In this document: one piece after another, positions 48,403 to 59,270 of the stretch
Layout of the letters: each line of letters starts with the position of its first letter
Numbering within the stretch: the stretch's first letter is position 1
Assembly (NCBI GenBank): GCA_026874595.1
Contig: CM049320.1
Coordinates: 15,296,488 to 15,360,487, forward strand
DNA: 64,000 nt
Origin: Sipunculus nudus
Taxonomy: Eukaryota > Annelida > Sipuncula > Golfingiida > Sipunculidae
Reading direction: 5' to 3'
The notes under the pieces: model-generated
The model's database searches: none
What the model was told of the DNA's origin: nothing
What the model saw: the letters and a program-made list of their open reading frames with translations, nothing else
Translations under genes and position numbers: made by a program

Positions 48403-51270
48403 TATTTGCACACTTTTATAGGAACTAGCGAGGTGACGTCATGTTAGTGACGTCAGAGTGCAACCGACAATATGTGTCGACACAACAACTTGGCAAGCAG
48501 CAGGGAGGACAGGTGGCCTTATATGGTGTGCAGCATATATCATTTTCTGTGTATTAATCTCTCTATTCAGTGAAGCGGCAGCCTATCCTTACATTTCATT
48601 ATATAATCTCTCTAAGCAACGCGCCTTAATCACCCTAACCCCTTGAAGATTAATCACCGCCACTGTATACCTGAACCAGTGGAATATACATTATACATAA
48701 TAGCAATGTGGATCTCCAAATTTGCCGGGGGGTTGTCGTCATTGTAAATTCATGGGTCACGACGGATTAATAAGATTATCTCCTTTGTCGTTTCTTTCGG
48801 GCAATGGCCGGAACCCTGTATTTACCCAGGCAGAGATCGCTGCATTTTGGCTGCTACTATTCTGTCACAATCAGATTTTCCATATTTATAAAGGCCCCAC
48901 TTGGAGTGCTATTGTCAAACAATTACGTGATCCATCACTACATCTCCTGTGGGCCGGCTTTTTCACCTGCAGACAGGGCTTACGGCTTTTGTATAAACTC
49001 TTGCCTTCACCTGCATAAACCTGCTCAAGCCCCTTTTTAGCCTTCTTGTATCTTAAAGTGTTTGCGAATTTTCTGTGACAATTCTTTCATCTGTGGCATT
49101 GCACGAGGTTCAGCGGACGAAAAAAAGGTTCGTGAAAGTTATCTGGTGCACATACATTGGGGACGGGTACAAATCATTACAGTAAGATACTGGTTGTGTT
49201 GCTGAATAACTATATGTGTTGCCATAAGAAGTCCATTAACAGTGCGAACTCACTGAAATCTTTTCATCCCTCTAGAAATTGGACGGCGTTAAAGTTCAGA
49301 CAACACTCTGAGCGGCGTTCGTTTTTTTTAATTACAAAAGAGATCAAAGGTTTAAGTTATATTTAATTGTCTCGGGTTCGATGTAGTGCAATCCGCAGAG
49401 AGACTTGAGAGATCGACTAAGAGATTTCTTCTTGAGACCTACGTAGATAATCGAGCTATTAGGCGGGAGAAGCAGATAAGATTCGTAAGACATAAAACTT
49501 CTTTCATATTAAAGAAAGGTTGGCACTGGTGCAGTGAACGTCACAAAAAAGGAGGCTGTGTCTTCGCCTTGAACTCCTGTACCGCATGCTCTAAGAAAAG
49601 GATGAAATTAATCCCGTAATTTAAGCCTGCAAAAAATACACCACCTGCATTTTCTCTCAATAACATATCTTACATTCTCATAGTTCCATGGGATTGGTAT
49701 ACCACATTTTACATTTGGCATAGCGGCCTGGATGTGATCAGAAGCTCTTCGTCATAGAAGTTCTATTTACCAAAGGCTATTCCAGCGTATGATAGGTTCT
49801 GAATTTTTTAAACTAAGCTCATGACCTGACCAAAGAAATAGGATATGTGCGAGATTGGATTACAGTCCCATGACAAATACATAAAAAAGTCTGATCGGAT
49901 TTTTTTACTTTTTCTTTCATTCAGCTTTAAATTCATCCCGGGTGAATTTGCACAAGAACAAGGATAATCCTCTTATGGATCACATATATCACCCAGAGAC
50001 GAGTAAATCGCCCTTGTCGCCAAGTTGTTTTACAATCATATGTGACCACCCCTTACGATTTATCCATACATTGATCAGAAGCATCAAGAAAGGTAACATC
50101 TTCAGATAACCTTACGGCCACACAAATTAATCGGTCTCGGAATCACGGCTCCTATATTTTAACAAATAATCATATTTTTCTTGTTAAGTGACACTTCCCC
50201 CCCCCCCCCCTGCCAGTCACTAGAATCAATGTTGCTGACTGATGAGGAAGCCTGAATCTCCGCGTGCAATAATAATTCAAAAACTTCATTCCTAAAGGTA
50301 GGGTTCCAAATTAATGAAAGGAAAGTGATTTTCTTATTTAATTAATTTCAATTTTTCAAGAAAGTTGCACATTATTTTTATCGACCAAGGGAACTGACAG
50401 TTTTTTTTGTGTGTGTGAATTAAAAAAACCTGGCATGTTCAACGTTTTGGACCAAGATTTATTAAGACAATTTATTTTTTTTTGTGCGGTTGAGGGCTTA
50501 GATATTTCTCATCTTGCCATCTTTCGCCTTGCCATCTTTTTGTTTCTAATTAAAACCTTTGCAGGCAGATGTGTTTTCTTTCGCGTACGTTTTGTATTTT
50601 ACAGGGTTTTATTGACAGAAAGTATTGTGAGTTACCTGCAGGGAGGGTGTAATAAACAAAGCCTGTTGACGGTGGGGGAAAAATTAACTTGTGTCACTGT
50701 AATAAGTTTTATTTATTTGCTTAAAAGAGTTATCACGTACCCTTCTTTTGAAAGCCTTTAATTCATTTTGAATGTACGTCACCGGAAGTGGATGTTCCAC
50801 GAGTGAACTTGTTTTATAACATCATCATGGCATGATAATGTTATCTTCTGTATACAGCTGAGACCGCTAAAACAATGTGTGAATGACAAAATTGAAAGCC
50901 CCTAGAATATTCGAGCCCTCATTTCTCAAGTTTTACGATTGAACACCCCAGAAATGGCTCTATATTATTCGGAAATTACAATTGATACTTCCTTTGTTAT
51001 CTATTAGCTAACTGGTGACGTATATTTTAGTCCTTCAAATTTCCGGAAAAAAAAAGGAAGAAGAATTTTCTGTCCACCTTAAATCCACTGTTGTCGTATG
51101 CGAACCACGGTTTCTCTTGTCTTTACAACCTGTTACACTTGCAGCTACACAACTGTGTATTTTTTAAATCGCTCGAAGAATTCATATGCCGGGCTCATTG
51201 AAGTCCTTTTGTGAATGTTGTAATTCTCATTATAAGTTTCTAAGAATCCTGTGATCTAGGCAGTGATGTA
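48403..51270. other. Unique sequence, one weak open stretch
   Basis: Several overlapping short frames occur at 48458-49040. None shows a known motif. A C run lies near 50196-50209. Confidence 0.5.
49387..49619 (+). CDS. Candidate terminal exon, Lys/Arg/Cys-rich (unproven)
   Basis: An open stretch without an ATG follows an AG at 49385-49386 and runs about 77 codons to TAA. It encodes a strongly basic peptide with five Cys in its C-terminal third. The composition looks more protein-like than neighbouring frames, but the pyrimidine tract before the AG is poor and no partner exon was found. Not recognised. Confidence 0.15.
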
Positions 51271-51384
51271 TCCGAGTCCGAGTACAAGTCAGGATTCACG
51301 AGTCAAAGTCTTTGAGGTTCGAGTCCAAGTCCACCTTCTCCGAGTCCAAGTCATCTGGAACCAGAGTCCAAGTATGAGTCTATA
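51271..51384. repeat. GAGTCCAAGT-rich repeat, left block
   Basis: Multiple GAGTCCGAGT/GAGTCCAAGTC words in the plus orientation. A second block with the same words lies at 51950-52057, so the two may be the ends or arms of one repeat about 790 bp long. Confidence 0.45.
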
Positions 51385-51845
51385 ATAAAATTTAGAAAAA
51401 AGTATTATAAAATGGAAAATTCTGATTATCATGTACATTTTTAAGTAAGTTCATTTAAAATGGAACTTACAGATTATACCTTGAGAAGTATATTATGTAA
51501 GTTTACACATGACGTTCATGTTACAGTGAACGGGCCAGGTAGCCTGTTTTGGAATTGGTATCAGAAAGTTGGCTAATTCTATCATACCATTTAGGAAAGC
51601 TTATTACCTCTACTTTACATTTCTGTATGATAGCAGCGCAAAATGAAAAGCTTATTGTCCAATGCAGGCCTTAAAAATTCGGAAAACCAAAATGTTATTT
51701 TGACCTAAATGTGGGAAAAGAAAATGGGGTCAGAGAAATAAAACATGACAACATAATAGCTTTCACTGGTCCTGTCTTTACATCGATACGGCAAATGAAA
51801 GCAGAGAAGGTAAAGATCGTATTTAAGGCCATTGCATGTTTAAAT

Positions 51846-51905
51846 TGTTACGGAACCTAATATCAAAAGCTCACTCAGTCGTGACGAGCATAAATTTTGT
51901 ATATA
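51846..51905 (-). mobile_element. 3' end fragment of the LTR family (copy 4)
   Basis: On the minus strand ACAAAATTTATGCTCGTCACGA is followed by TTAGGTTCCGTAACA, matching the last 60 bases of copy 1. It supports GTAACA as the true LTR terminus. It sits between the two GAGTCC blocks. Confidence 0.55.
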
Positions 51906-51949
51906 TTCTGTATATATTGTTTTTTTAGGGTCTGTAACAGATTTCATGA

Positions 51950-52057
51950 GCTGGACTCGAGATGAACTCCTTCTGATTTCCCGAATCCTTACCTCCGTAT
52001 CAGAGCATAAGTCCGAGTCTAGGATCCTCGAGTCCAAGTCCGAGTCCCTAAAAAAGT
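51950..52057. repeat. GAGTCCAAGT-rich repeat, right block
   Basis: GTCCGAGTCTAGGATCC and TCGAGTCCAAGTCCGAGTCC words, as in the left block. The Asp/Ser-rich open frame on the minus strand is a translation of this repeat. Confidence 0.45.
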
Positions 52058-52071
52058 GGACTCTCTCGTTC

Positions 52072-52148
52072 TCCCCCCCCCCCTCTCTACCTCCACCCCC
52101 CCCCCTACTTTCACTCTCTCCAACTGTCTCTCTCAAGCTGTCTCTGGC
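52072..52148 (+). repeat. C-rich and CT-rich low-complexity tract
   Basis: Two C runs embedded in CCTCTC and TCTCTCTCC sequence. Confidence 0.85.
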
Positions 52149-53772
52149 CCTCCCTTTAAATCAAACATGATTTATGAGGAGACGTAATTTGACAGTATTT
52201 GTGTTGCAAGCAAATTAGTGTCGTGGGGTTATTGCCAATTCTGCATCACATGCGTATTCAAATTATAAAGCAAAACCGAGTGTTAAAATGCATACTTTAA
52301 TGCACCAAGGAAAGATGATAGAGCTATTATTTTAAACAAGATGTGACCAACTAAACTGATTGTTCCATTTACAGTAAAGCTGTTTCATAAATTTCCTTAT
52401 AAACGCAATGTATTTTAATGAAATATAAATTTGTTTTGTGACGTTGATTTATATGCATTAATAAGTTAAAAGCTACATTTAAAAATCTAAATGCAGAAGT
52501 AACTTAATTAAATATATGCAGTAAACGGTGTTATATGATACTTTAATGGGAAATGGATTTATTTTATGCCTTGATAGATCTTCTCTTGGCGTATGACACA
52601 GGTATATTTCAGCCTCAATGGTTAGGTTACAGTTGAAGGAATAAATACGCTTCGTATACTAAAATGGCGTCGTAAACCTCCGTTTCGAAAGGTAAAACCG
52701 GTAGGAATAAAATACAGCATTAGCTATGAAATAAATAAAATGTATGATGCTTCGGAAAAAGGTAAAAACTAGAAGAAAGGAAACTCAAAGGATAATGCTA
52801 ATGATAGTAAACTGAGGAGTCATCAATCAAAAGACCTAAAATATATCGCATGTAATGGATCTCGTCCCGCCAAAATAAGAGGAAGATATGTCTTTTCTCT
52901 GACGAAAAACCACAGGATGTGTTATGGTTAGTGTAGAAGACGATAGCGGACAGCCTCCTGGGGTTGCGTCACATAGTTTAGGTGTCGGGTGTATAAAGCG
53001 TCAGGCCTCAGTTATTGTGTCTGTGCTTCAGATTTATCTTATCATGCCGTTCAGTAGAAGATGACAGAAACAAATTGCCTTAAATCTACTGATCTTTCCC
53101 AGAGATGCGGTTTTGGTCGACCGTTAAATTGGAGGCCTCACGCCTGGCTTTTCTGGGTTTCCAGGACGCGGTGCACGCTGAATGATAACGTGAAACTTCG
53201 CCCCACACTTCAGCTTTATTGAAATAATGAGAAGCTATAAGGACTACTATTAGTCATTCCCGACCCGAAATCAACACGTCTCGGAGAATATATTGTGTGC
53301 TATTTATCAGCGCCAAAGCAAGTAGTTTGTCAGCTGTTCTCTTTAAAAACTTGGTAATAGGAATTTGTCAAAGACATGTCACCACAAAATGTTTTTTTCT
53401 TACAACTTACCTCCCACTGTGAAAGATAGGTCATTAATCAGCAGATTCAGCAGTCCTCTTTTACCTCATTTACAATAAATCACATTATCATTTAAACCAA
53501 ATTGGCATTCACTTTTCTTATAATGCGACTTAACATTTGTAACTGGTCAGCTGTAGGTCACTTTATATTATAACCAGGTCTTCATATTACGAATGAGAAT
53601 CCGCGTTCTGATAAGCCAGACGTTCATTCGTTAGAAAACGGAACCATTGATTGGCTAATTATATCACTAAGGTCTGAATACAGGCTGACCGCACAGTTCT
53701 GCAGTGAAATAAGAAGAGCAAAGATTGTAATGACATAACATTCACAACTAGAAAACTGCATTCCAAGGACTG
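52149..53772. other. No gene recognised
   Basis: AT-rich. A TATA-like GTATAAAGCG lies near 52990 and a good minus-strand donor (GGGAGGTAAGTTG) near 53403-53415, but no supporting coding frame was found for either. Confidence 0.5.
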
Positions 53773-54264
53773 CAAGCCTCCGCGATATGGGTGTCCCTAT
53801 TGTAGGATGCAGACGGCCGCTCAGAAGTGAGAGCACGTTTCAAAATTCTCTTCTCTGCGAACATTGAAATGTCCGGGCTGAAGTTCATACTCTGAAATTG
53901 CCGGTTTACACAAGCCGTATTGCAGTTGATAGAACACAAGAAATTCTTACTGTGCACTTGACTGTAACCTTAACCGGCCATCTGCTTTGCGCGCGAGGCT
54001 GGTTTGCATTCACTTATTTTGCTCCTTTTCACAAGTTCATATTATGACTGCACGTTTGTGAATATTCCTTGAAGTCCTTCTGGATTGAGATAATGAGCCG
54101 GACCTACACCAAAATTTTATCGATTCTTCATTGGCCCTCACCCGAAGTGCCCTGAAAATATCATGGGATTCCGTGCATGATGGTAGTTGTATTGTGAACA
54201 AACACACACACTCAAACACACACACGAACGGGAGTGAACACATAGCCTTCCGGCGAAGGTAACC
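53773..54264 (-). repeat. Dispersed repeat D, copy 1
   Basis: Starts GCCTCCGC and ends CCGGCGAAGGTAA in plus coordinates, so both ends read (T/C)CCTCCGCC-like inward. Read on the minus strand its head, ACCTTCGCCGGAAGGC, then a GTGTGTTTG tract and a GATTxATTTTGGTxxAxGTCC segment, parallels repeat family C. Other copies: 55528-57432 (interrupted) and 61749-62194. Confidence 0.7.
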
Positions 54265-54346
54265 ATTAACATTGATATGATGCTGTGGTTGGAAACAAGT
54301 GATCGTGCTTTTAAAGCCATCTATTCAACTTCCCCATTTGTAGAAT

Positions 54347-54684
54347 TTATGTGATTTCGTGGCTTACTCGACATACATATTAACAGACTGTAGAGAATTT
54401 CTGCATAGAAACCCCTTTTATCGCCTATGTGACGGATATATCACCCTTTATTGACAAGCTGTTGGTAAACACGGCGCATGCGCCCATGTTGACAAACAAA
54501 AAAAACCATATAGCTGAAGGTGGTTCGCTTCAAATGTGAAAGTTGAAAAACATTTGCAAAACGCAATTTACGAAACTCTGGTTCATCCGTTCTTGTTGAA
54601 TGTGCTTCGGATGGTTTAGCCCGCCTCCCACATTTTAAATAACGTGGATATAAGCAAAACGCACAGCTTGTGTACTGTAAGATC
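54347..54684 (-). repeat. Dispersed repeat A, copy 5
   Basis: TTATGTGATTTCGTGGCTTA, ATGTTGACAAACAAA, TTTGCAAAACGCAATTTACG and AACGTGGATATAAGC; the reverse complement aligns with copies 1 and 2. Confidence 0.6.
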
Positions 54685-55527
54685 GACCTTTTTCTATCCT
54701 ATATTATATCCAATCAATAAACGTCAGGTTAGTGTCATAATAAAAAAGATGTTTTAATTTCCATGTAAATAAAACTTCATCTTATTGGAAGACAATACTA
54801 GGCACATATAACAATCAAAACAATCCTGTAAAAATGTTAATATCCATTGTATATTTATGTTATGAATGTCATAATGTAAGTTTTGATATGGAATTTTTTA
54901 AATGTGTAAGAAGCAGCTGACAAGCTTGTTGACTACATGTTACAGTAAATATTTGTACCCATTTACTAGTATATGTGAATCGGGAGTATAGTTGTCAGTT
55001 TTGCCATCGTGAAGTAATAAACCGAAAGCAGCCACCCGGCCCAGCTCCTTGGCTTCTTCTTTTTTGTAAGCCACTGGCTGATCAGTTGGCTTGACCAGCA
55101 TAACTATAAATGTGCATCCAAATGGACGTACTCACAAGAGTACGACTCCGTGGATTAGGGATTGTTGGAGTCAAAATCATTATCTGATCCCCAAAAGGTA
55201 CCGGGTCTTCTAAATACACCAGCGGCGAAGGTATCAATGTAATGAAGAAGCCAATGCAGTCCGTTCAAGTGTGTTGGACAAAAATAGTTTCAGGGCAAAT
55301 TACACAAACATTGGTGTTTTTGTGGTAAAGATTTTATTGAATAAGTTATAATTTTTTTGTAAGCAAGCGCATGTGAAATGAAAACTGAAGGTGTTTTAAC
55401 AAATATTAATTTTGAAATTTGACAGTTGAGACAAGAAGATCCGGCTGTCCCACAGTGCCCAGAGATAGAGATTTGTTTCGAGTAGAAAAAAACTCTGGCT
55501 GGAGGGTGCCAAAAGGATAAAATGATG
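54685..55527. other. No gene recognised
   Basis: AT-rich unique sequence; no convincing exon. Confidence 0.5.
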
Positions 55528-55668
55528 CCATGGCTCTGTGAACAAAATAGACACCGTCACTCCGAGGTGCTTGGAGTTCGAGCGTGACCTGAACAGTTGG
55601 CCGTGCCACACTGATGGAGCGGGACCTTCTGTGCATTCACTTTTCTTGCCAACATTCACGCATAGGTA
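55528..55668 (-). repeat. Dispersed repeat D, copy 2, first part
   Basis: CTCTGTGAACA, TCCGAGGTGCT, GTGACCTGAACAG and GTGCATTCACTTTTCTTGCC align with 61840-61960. The match is cut at 55668 by a foldback element and resumes at 57189. Confidence 0.7.
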
Positions 55669-55705
55669 CGGTGGCTCGTATAGGACATGCACAAAATTAT
55701 TTTTT

Positions 55706-55962
55706 ATCTCGTTCCCACGCGATAGTATCTCGTGGCCACGCGATAATTATCTCGTTCCCACGCGTTAGTATCTCGTTCCCACGCGATAATTATCTCGTTC
55801 CCACGAGATGGTATCTCGTGGCCACGCGATTATAATCTCGTTCCCACGAGATAGTATCTCGTGGCCACGCGATAATTATCTCGTTCCCACGAGATAGTAT
55901 CTCGTGGCCACGCGATAATTATCTCGTTCCCAGGCGTTAGTATCGCGTGGCCACGCGTTAGT
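55706..55962 (+). repeat. Left array of 18-bp palindromes, 43-bp dimer period
   Basis: Units of the form ATCTCGTTCCCACGAGAT and ATCTCGTGGCCACGCGAT alternate. They are separated by a three-base spacer (AGT) and then a four-base spacer (AATT), so the dimer period is 18+3+18+4 = 43 bp. The fully symmetrical version ATCTCGTGGCCACGAGAT is a perfect palindrome; most units are one or two bases off. About twelve units. Confidence 0.9.
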
Positions 55963-56524
55963 ATGCCATGCTATAGCTTAAGCCCTGATTTGGACAAGAA
56001 CGTCTGTGGTCTGTTTTATATCGAGCGTCGATGCAGCTTAAATTGTTTGTATGTATTTCGTTGTATGTGTGTTTGCGCCGAATGCTTTGAGGTAAATTTC
56101 AGCAGTTTTCATTGCGTTTGTTCACCATTTCATTGCGTTGGTTCAACTAGCTCATTTTTATTTGTTCATGGAAAACTGTATTGAGTTTGTTTTAGGGTAA
56201 AGGTGACATAAACCCTTGTGTACCAAACATGAATTTAACTGAAACACTTGTTTGTATTTTACCTTCCCAGAAAAAATCTTATTTTTTAGCACTAGGGTTG
56301 GGGTTATTTAATTTCGGGTATACCGAACAGGGTAAACAACATGTCGGTTTGTGTTATGTCTCAAGGGAGAAGCTTACAACAAAAGGTCTCAGCCATGCCA
56401 CTTCATTATGACTGGGGGGAGTGGTTAAGGAGACCTTTTCAGGAGAAATTTGCTCATTCTTCCCCTTCACATTTTTCTTTCTACAATATAAATTCAGTTA
56501 TGGATTCATAGGCGGCGAAACCGT

Positions 56525-56557
56525 GGGGGGGGGGGGGGGCGCGGCCCCCCCCCCCCC
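56525..56557. repeat. G15 run facing a C13 run
   Basis: Fifteen G, then CGCGG, then thirteen C. The tract can form a very GC-rich hairpin, and the G run could form a quadruplex. It lies in the interior of the foldback element, just before an AT microsatellite. Confidence 0.9.
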
Positions 56558-56613
56558 ACCATAATGATGGGTATAAAAACATCCACTCCATTATGATTGG
56601 GTTTGTGCACCCT

Positions 56614-56616
<3 letters not shown>

Positions 56617-56659
<43 letters not shown>
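56617..56659. repeat. (AT)n microsatellite
   Basis: Uninterrupted AT run inside the foldback element. Confidence 0.95.
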
Positions 56660-56660
<1 letters not shown>

Positions 56661-56920
56661 TCTTCTGCTCAGTACTTGGAGTACCATATATACAGGGCCA
56701 CAGACTCCGGGATTTGCGGTGAAAAAAAGTTGATATTCTGAGTGAAAATGAATCCATTGCCAGACAAATAACAAATAATCTCCCTACAAGGAGGTACTGT
56801 TTTACTTAATAAGCATTGACCAATTAAATGCACCAGAATGTAGTAGTTCCCATACAGTTTTTCAAAATTTTCAAAACCTTGGGAGGGTGAGACCCCCTCC
56901 AAACCACCCCCCCCCCCCGT

Positions 56921-57142
56921 ATCGCGTGGGAACGAGATAATTATCGCGTTGCCACGAGATACTAACGCTTGGGAACGAGATAATTATCGCGCGGGAACGA
57001 GATACTAACGCGTGGGAACGAGATACTAACGCGTAGGAACGAGATAATTATCGCGTGGCCACGAGATACTAACGCGTGGGAACGAGATAATTATCGCGTG
57101 GCCACGAGATACTAGCGCGTGGGAACGAGATACTATCTCGTG
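56921..57142 (-). repeat. Right array of 18-bp palindromes
   Basis: Inverted counterpart of the left array: ATCGCGTGGGAACGAGAT units with AATT and ACT spacers, about ten units, slightly shorter than the left array. Confidence 0.9.
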
Positions 57143-57188
57143 GGAACGAGATAAAAATAATTTTGTGCATGTCCTATACGAGCCACCG

Positions 57189-57432
57189 TACATAGGTGAC
57201 TGTACATTTGTGAATATTCCTTGATGATACACCAGAATCCGGAGAAGATGCAGGATTAAAACCAAAATGTAATCGCTTCTTTCTTAGCCCAGTCCCGGAA
57301 GTCCTGACAATTTCATAATCCGGGCATGCTTGCGTGATTTATGTTGAAACACACACACAAACAGACACACACACACACACACACCAAAAAACACGAACGG
57401 GAATGAAACCATACTCTTCTGGCGGAGGTAAT
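57189..57432 (-). repeat. Dispersed repeat D, copy 2, second part
   Basis: TTTGTGAATATTCCTTGA, then GATGCA, GTCCTGACAATTTCAT and CGAACGGGAATGA align with 54045-54264 and 62010-62194, ending at TGGCGGAGGTAATG. Confidence 0.75.
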
Positions 57433-58110
57433 GAGGGCAACAGCGTGGATATGACTTGGCCTTGTACATAATGTAATAGTCTTAAAGGGTGCAGGTACAA
57501 ATTTTCCTTTCATTTTCCATTGTGACTCATAGATAATGCAAGTTTTCATGCCATTTACATAATAAACATAGGAAATACTGACATGCAAGAAAATGTACAG
57601 AATAAGTCGTTGAAAGAAAAAAAAAAGTTTTAACTAAGACAAATTTACATGAATTCAATTAAGGGCCTTTGATAACCTAATAATAAATACCCAACAATCA
57701 CAGAAAAAATTATACATTACATCTTTTTCAAAGAGTAATCGCATGGCGTCTGTTGGTCGTCTTGTTGTTCGAATCAAATGAAACAACATTAACAAGAAGC
57801 TCAATGTTAAAGATTAGTTTGGTTTCTTACTGCTCTCATGCGACATTTAAAAAAATGTATTCTTTGTGAACGACATAAAGAACCCGAACATCTAATGTCA
57901 GAAGTCGTCGACAGGTGTCACCTACGAAGTGGAAAAGTTCATTTGTATATCATTTAAATAGCATTGACCGCCAACGTTCATTGGGCTTTTTCAATATATG
58001 TTTGTCAGAAAATTAGGATGAATGTTGTAATGCAGATTGTTTCAAATTATCTGATAAACGGCCAATATTTAATGTATTTATTATATATTCTATAAACGAT
58101 CGGATCCATA

Positions 58111-59270
58111 ATGGACAAAGGCCCATGGGGAAAGATAAGACGGGTTATTTCCAAGTCAGCAGTTTTTGATCGGAAGCATACTGTCGTGAAGGTAAGCTTG
58201 TAGGAAGCATTAAACACTATATCTGTACTGGAGGTAAACAGGGTGAAAGATAATTATACTTAGGTCAAAGAATGGTACAAAAAGATATAGATATAGTCCG
58301 GGCATTTATGGCCGATCATCGTGTGCAATTGGCCCAGCAGTGAGTCTTGAAGTCAGGACGGTTTTTGAGAAAACCTGTCCTTCTTATGTGCCACTGAGAG
58401 GAGACCTGTTTTAATATTTGATAAGTGTCAGTCTTGTATTATATTTGAAACGTTTTGTAATAATTGCATGTTTAGATTAAAGTTTTAAGACACAAAGTCT
58501 ACTATGTACCTGTCATTCTGTTATTAAATCATATTAAGAATGTTCTACAGGAGAATTCACATTAATGTTAAAATTATAAATCACTACTGGATTACACAAA
58601 TATAGATTAATTTATAAATTATAACCTTTAAATAATTTATAATATATCATAAATAATATATAACAACAATATATGTAAGTTAACCGTATATTATCTTTTA
58701 TTGTGTGTTTTTTTTTTTTTCATTTAGCTGTACTATGAAGGAAACAAATTTCAATCCATGCTTAAAATGGTTAAATATTGGAAACAGCACGCACTAATCT
58801 AAGCTGAACAAGGGAGTGTCATTAAAAAGGTAAGGCGAGTAATAGTTTGTTTTTGTCGTATTGCTGCCAATGAGCCGGCAAAGTTGACATTTTCAAGTGA
58901 AATGAAAAACGAATCGGACACTGCAGGAGGGAACCTCGCTGTTATTGTTTAGGTGGAATTATCACATTCAATCATATGTGCTCTGACACAATACTATCCT
59001 GTCGATGTAACGGACCGGAACACTGAGTATCAATTATTGCCGACAGGTGTGACGAGAAAGGTAAATTTACTTTCAATTCTATGACAGTGGCGATTTTTCC
59101 TTCAAAATATTCTTTAGAGAACAGTTATAGCAACATATGACTTGAAGGGTATTTTGAAAGAATTGATGAATGCTTTTGTGTATAATGAAGAACATTCACA
59201 AAACAATATAAAAAGGACAACATCTGTTGATCTTCGAAGAATTTACTCAAGAAAATATTACGGAAAATGA
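58111..59270 (+). CDS. Small four-exon gene model, family not recognised, in-frame stop in exon 2
   Basis: Exons: 58111-58191, 58728-58829, 58953-59060 and 59118-59270 (81, 102, 108 and 153 bases, all multiples of three). Introns of 536, 123 and 57 bases are bounded by GTAAGC, GTAAGG and GTAAAT donors and CATTTAG, TTGTTTAG and TTCTTTAG acceptors, all in phase 0. The ATG has A at -3 and G at +4, and an in-frame TAA lies 18 bases upstream. Exon 1 gives 27 basic residues without a signal peptide. Exons 3 and 4 give 36 and 50 open codons, ending in a basic, Tyr-rich tail and TGA at 59268-59270. Exon 2 is the oddity: it stays open for 24 codons, then has TAA at 58800-58802. The product is therefore 51 residues with exon 2, or 113 if exon 2 is skipped, which keeps the frame. 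No domain is recognised. It may be a gene with a regulated stop-containing exon, a recent pseudogene, or, less likely, a chance chain of splice sites. Confidence 0.45.
58800..58802 (+). other. In-frame TAA within symmetric exon 2
   Basis: Codon 25 of exon 2. The nine codons after it to the donor are open in the same frame, as are exons 3 and 4, so this single triplet is the only obstacle to a 146-codon frame. Confidence 0.5.

Larger units (their letters stand above)
55669..57188. mobile_element. 1.5-kb foldback DNA transposon with palindromic-minisatellite arms
   Basis: The ends are exact inverted repeats, CGGTGGCTCGTATAGGACAT running on through GCACAAAATTA, and TA flanks both sides (55667-55668 and 57189-57190). 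Just inside each end is an array of 18-bp near-palindromes (see the two array entries), so each arm is nearly 300 bp. The interior (about 55963-56920) holds an AT microsatellite and a G run facing a C run, but no transposase. Two other copies of repeat D show the uninterrupted site. The TA target suggests mobilisation by a Tc1/mariner-like transposase; that is inference. Confidence 0.85.

Noticed and set aside
51840-52136. Minus-strand frame with Gly/Arg/Glu-rich and Asp/Ser-rich repeats
   Set aside because: It is a translation of the C-rich tract and the GAGTCC repeat, not a protein.
53403-53480. Minus-strand exon before a strong GTAAGT donor
   Set aside because: The short open frame has no acceptor or start in range, and neighbouring frames are closed.
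55396-55692. Overlapping minus-strand frames of about 98 and 76 codons
   Set aside because: They lie mostly in dispersed repeat D and run into the transposon end; no domain is recognisable.
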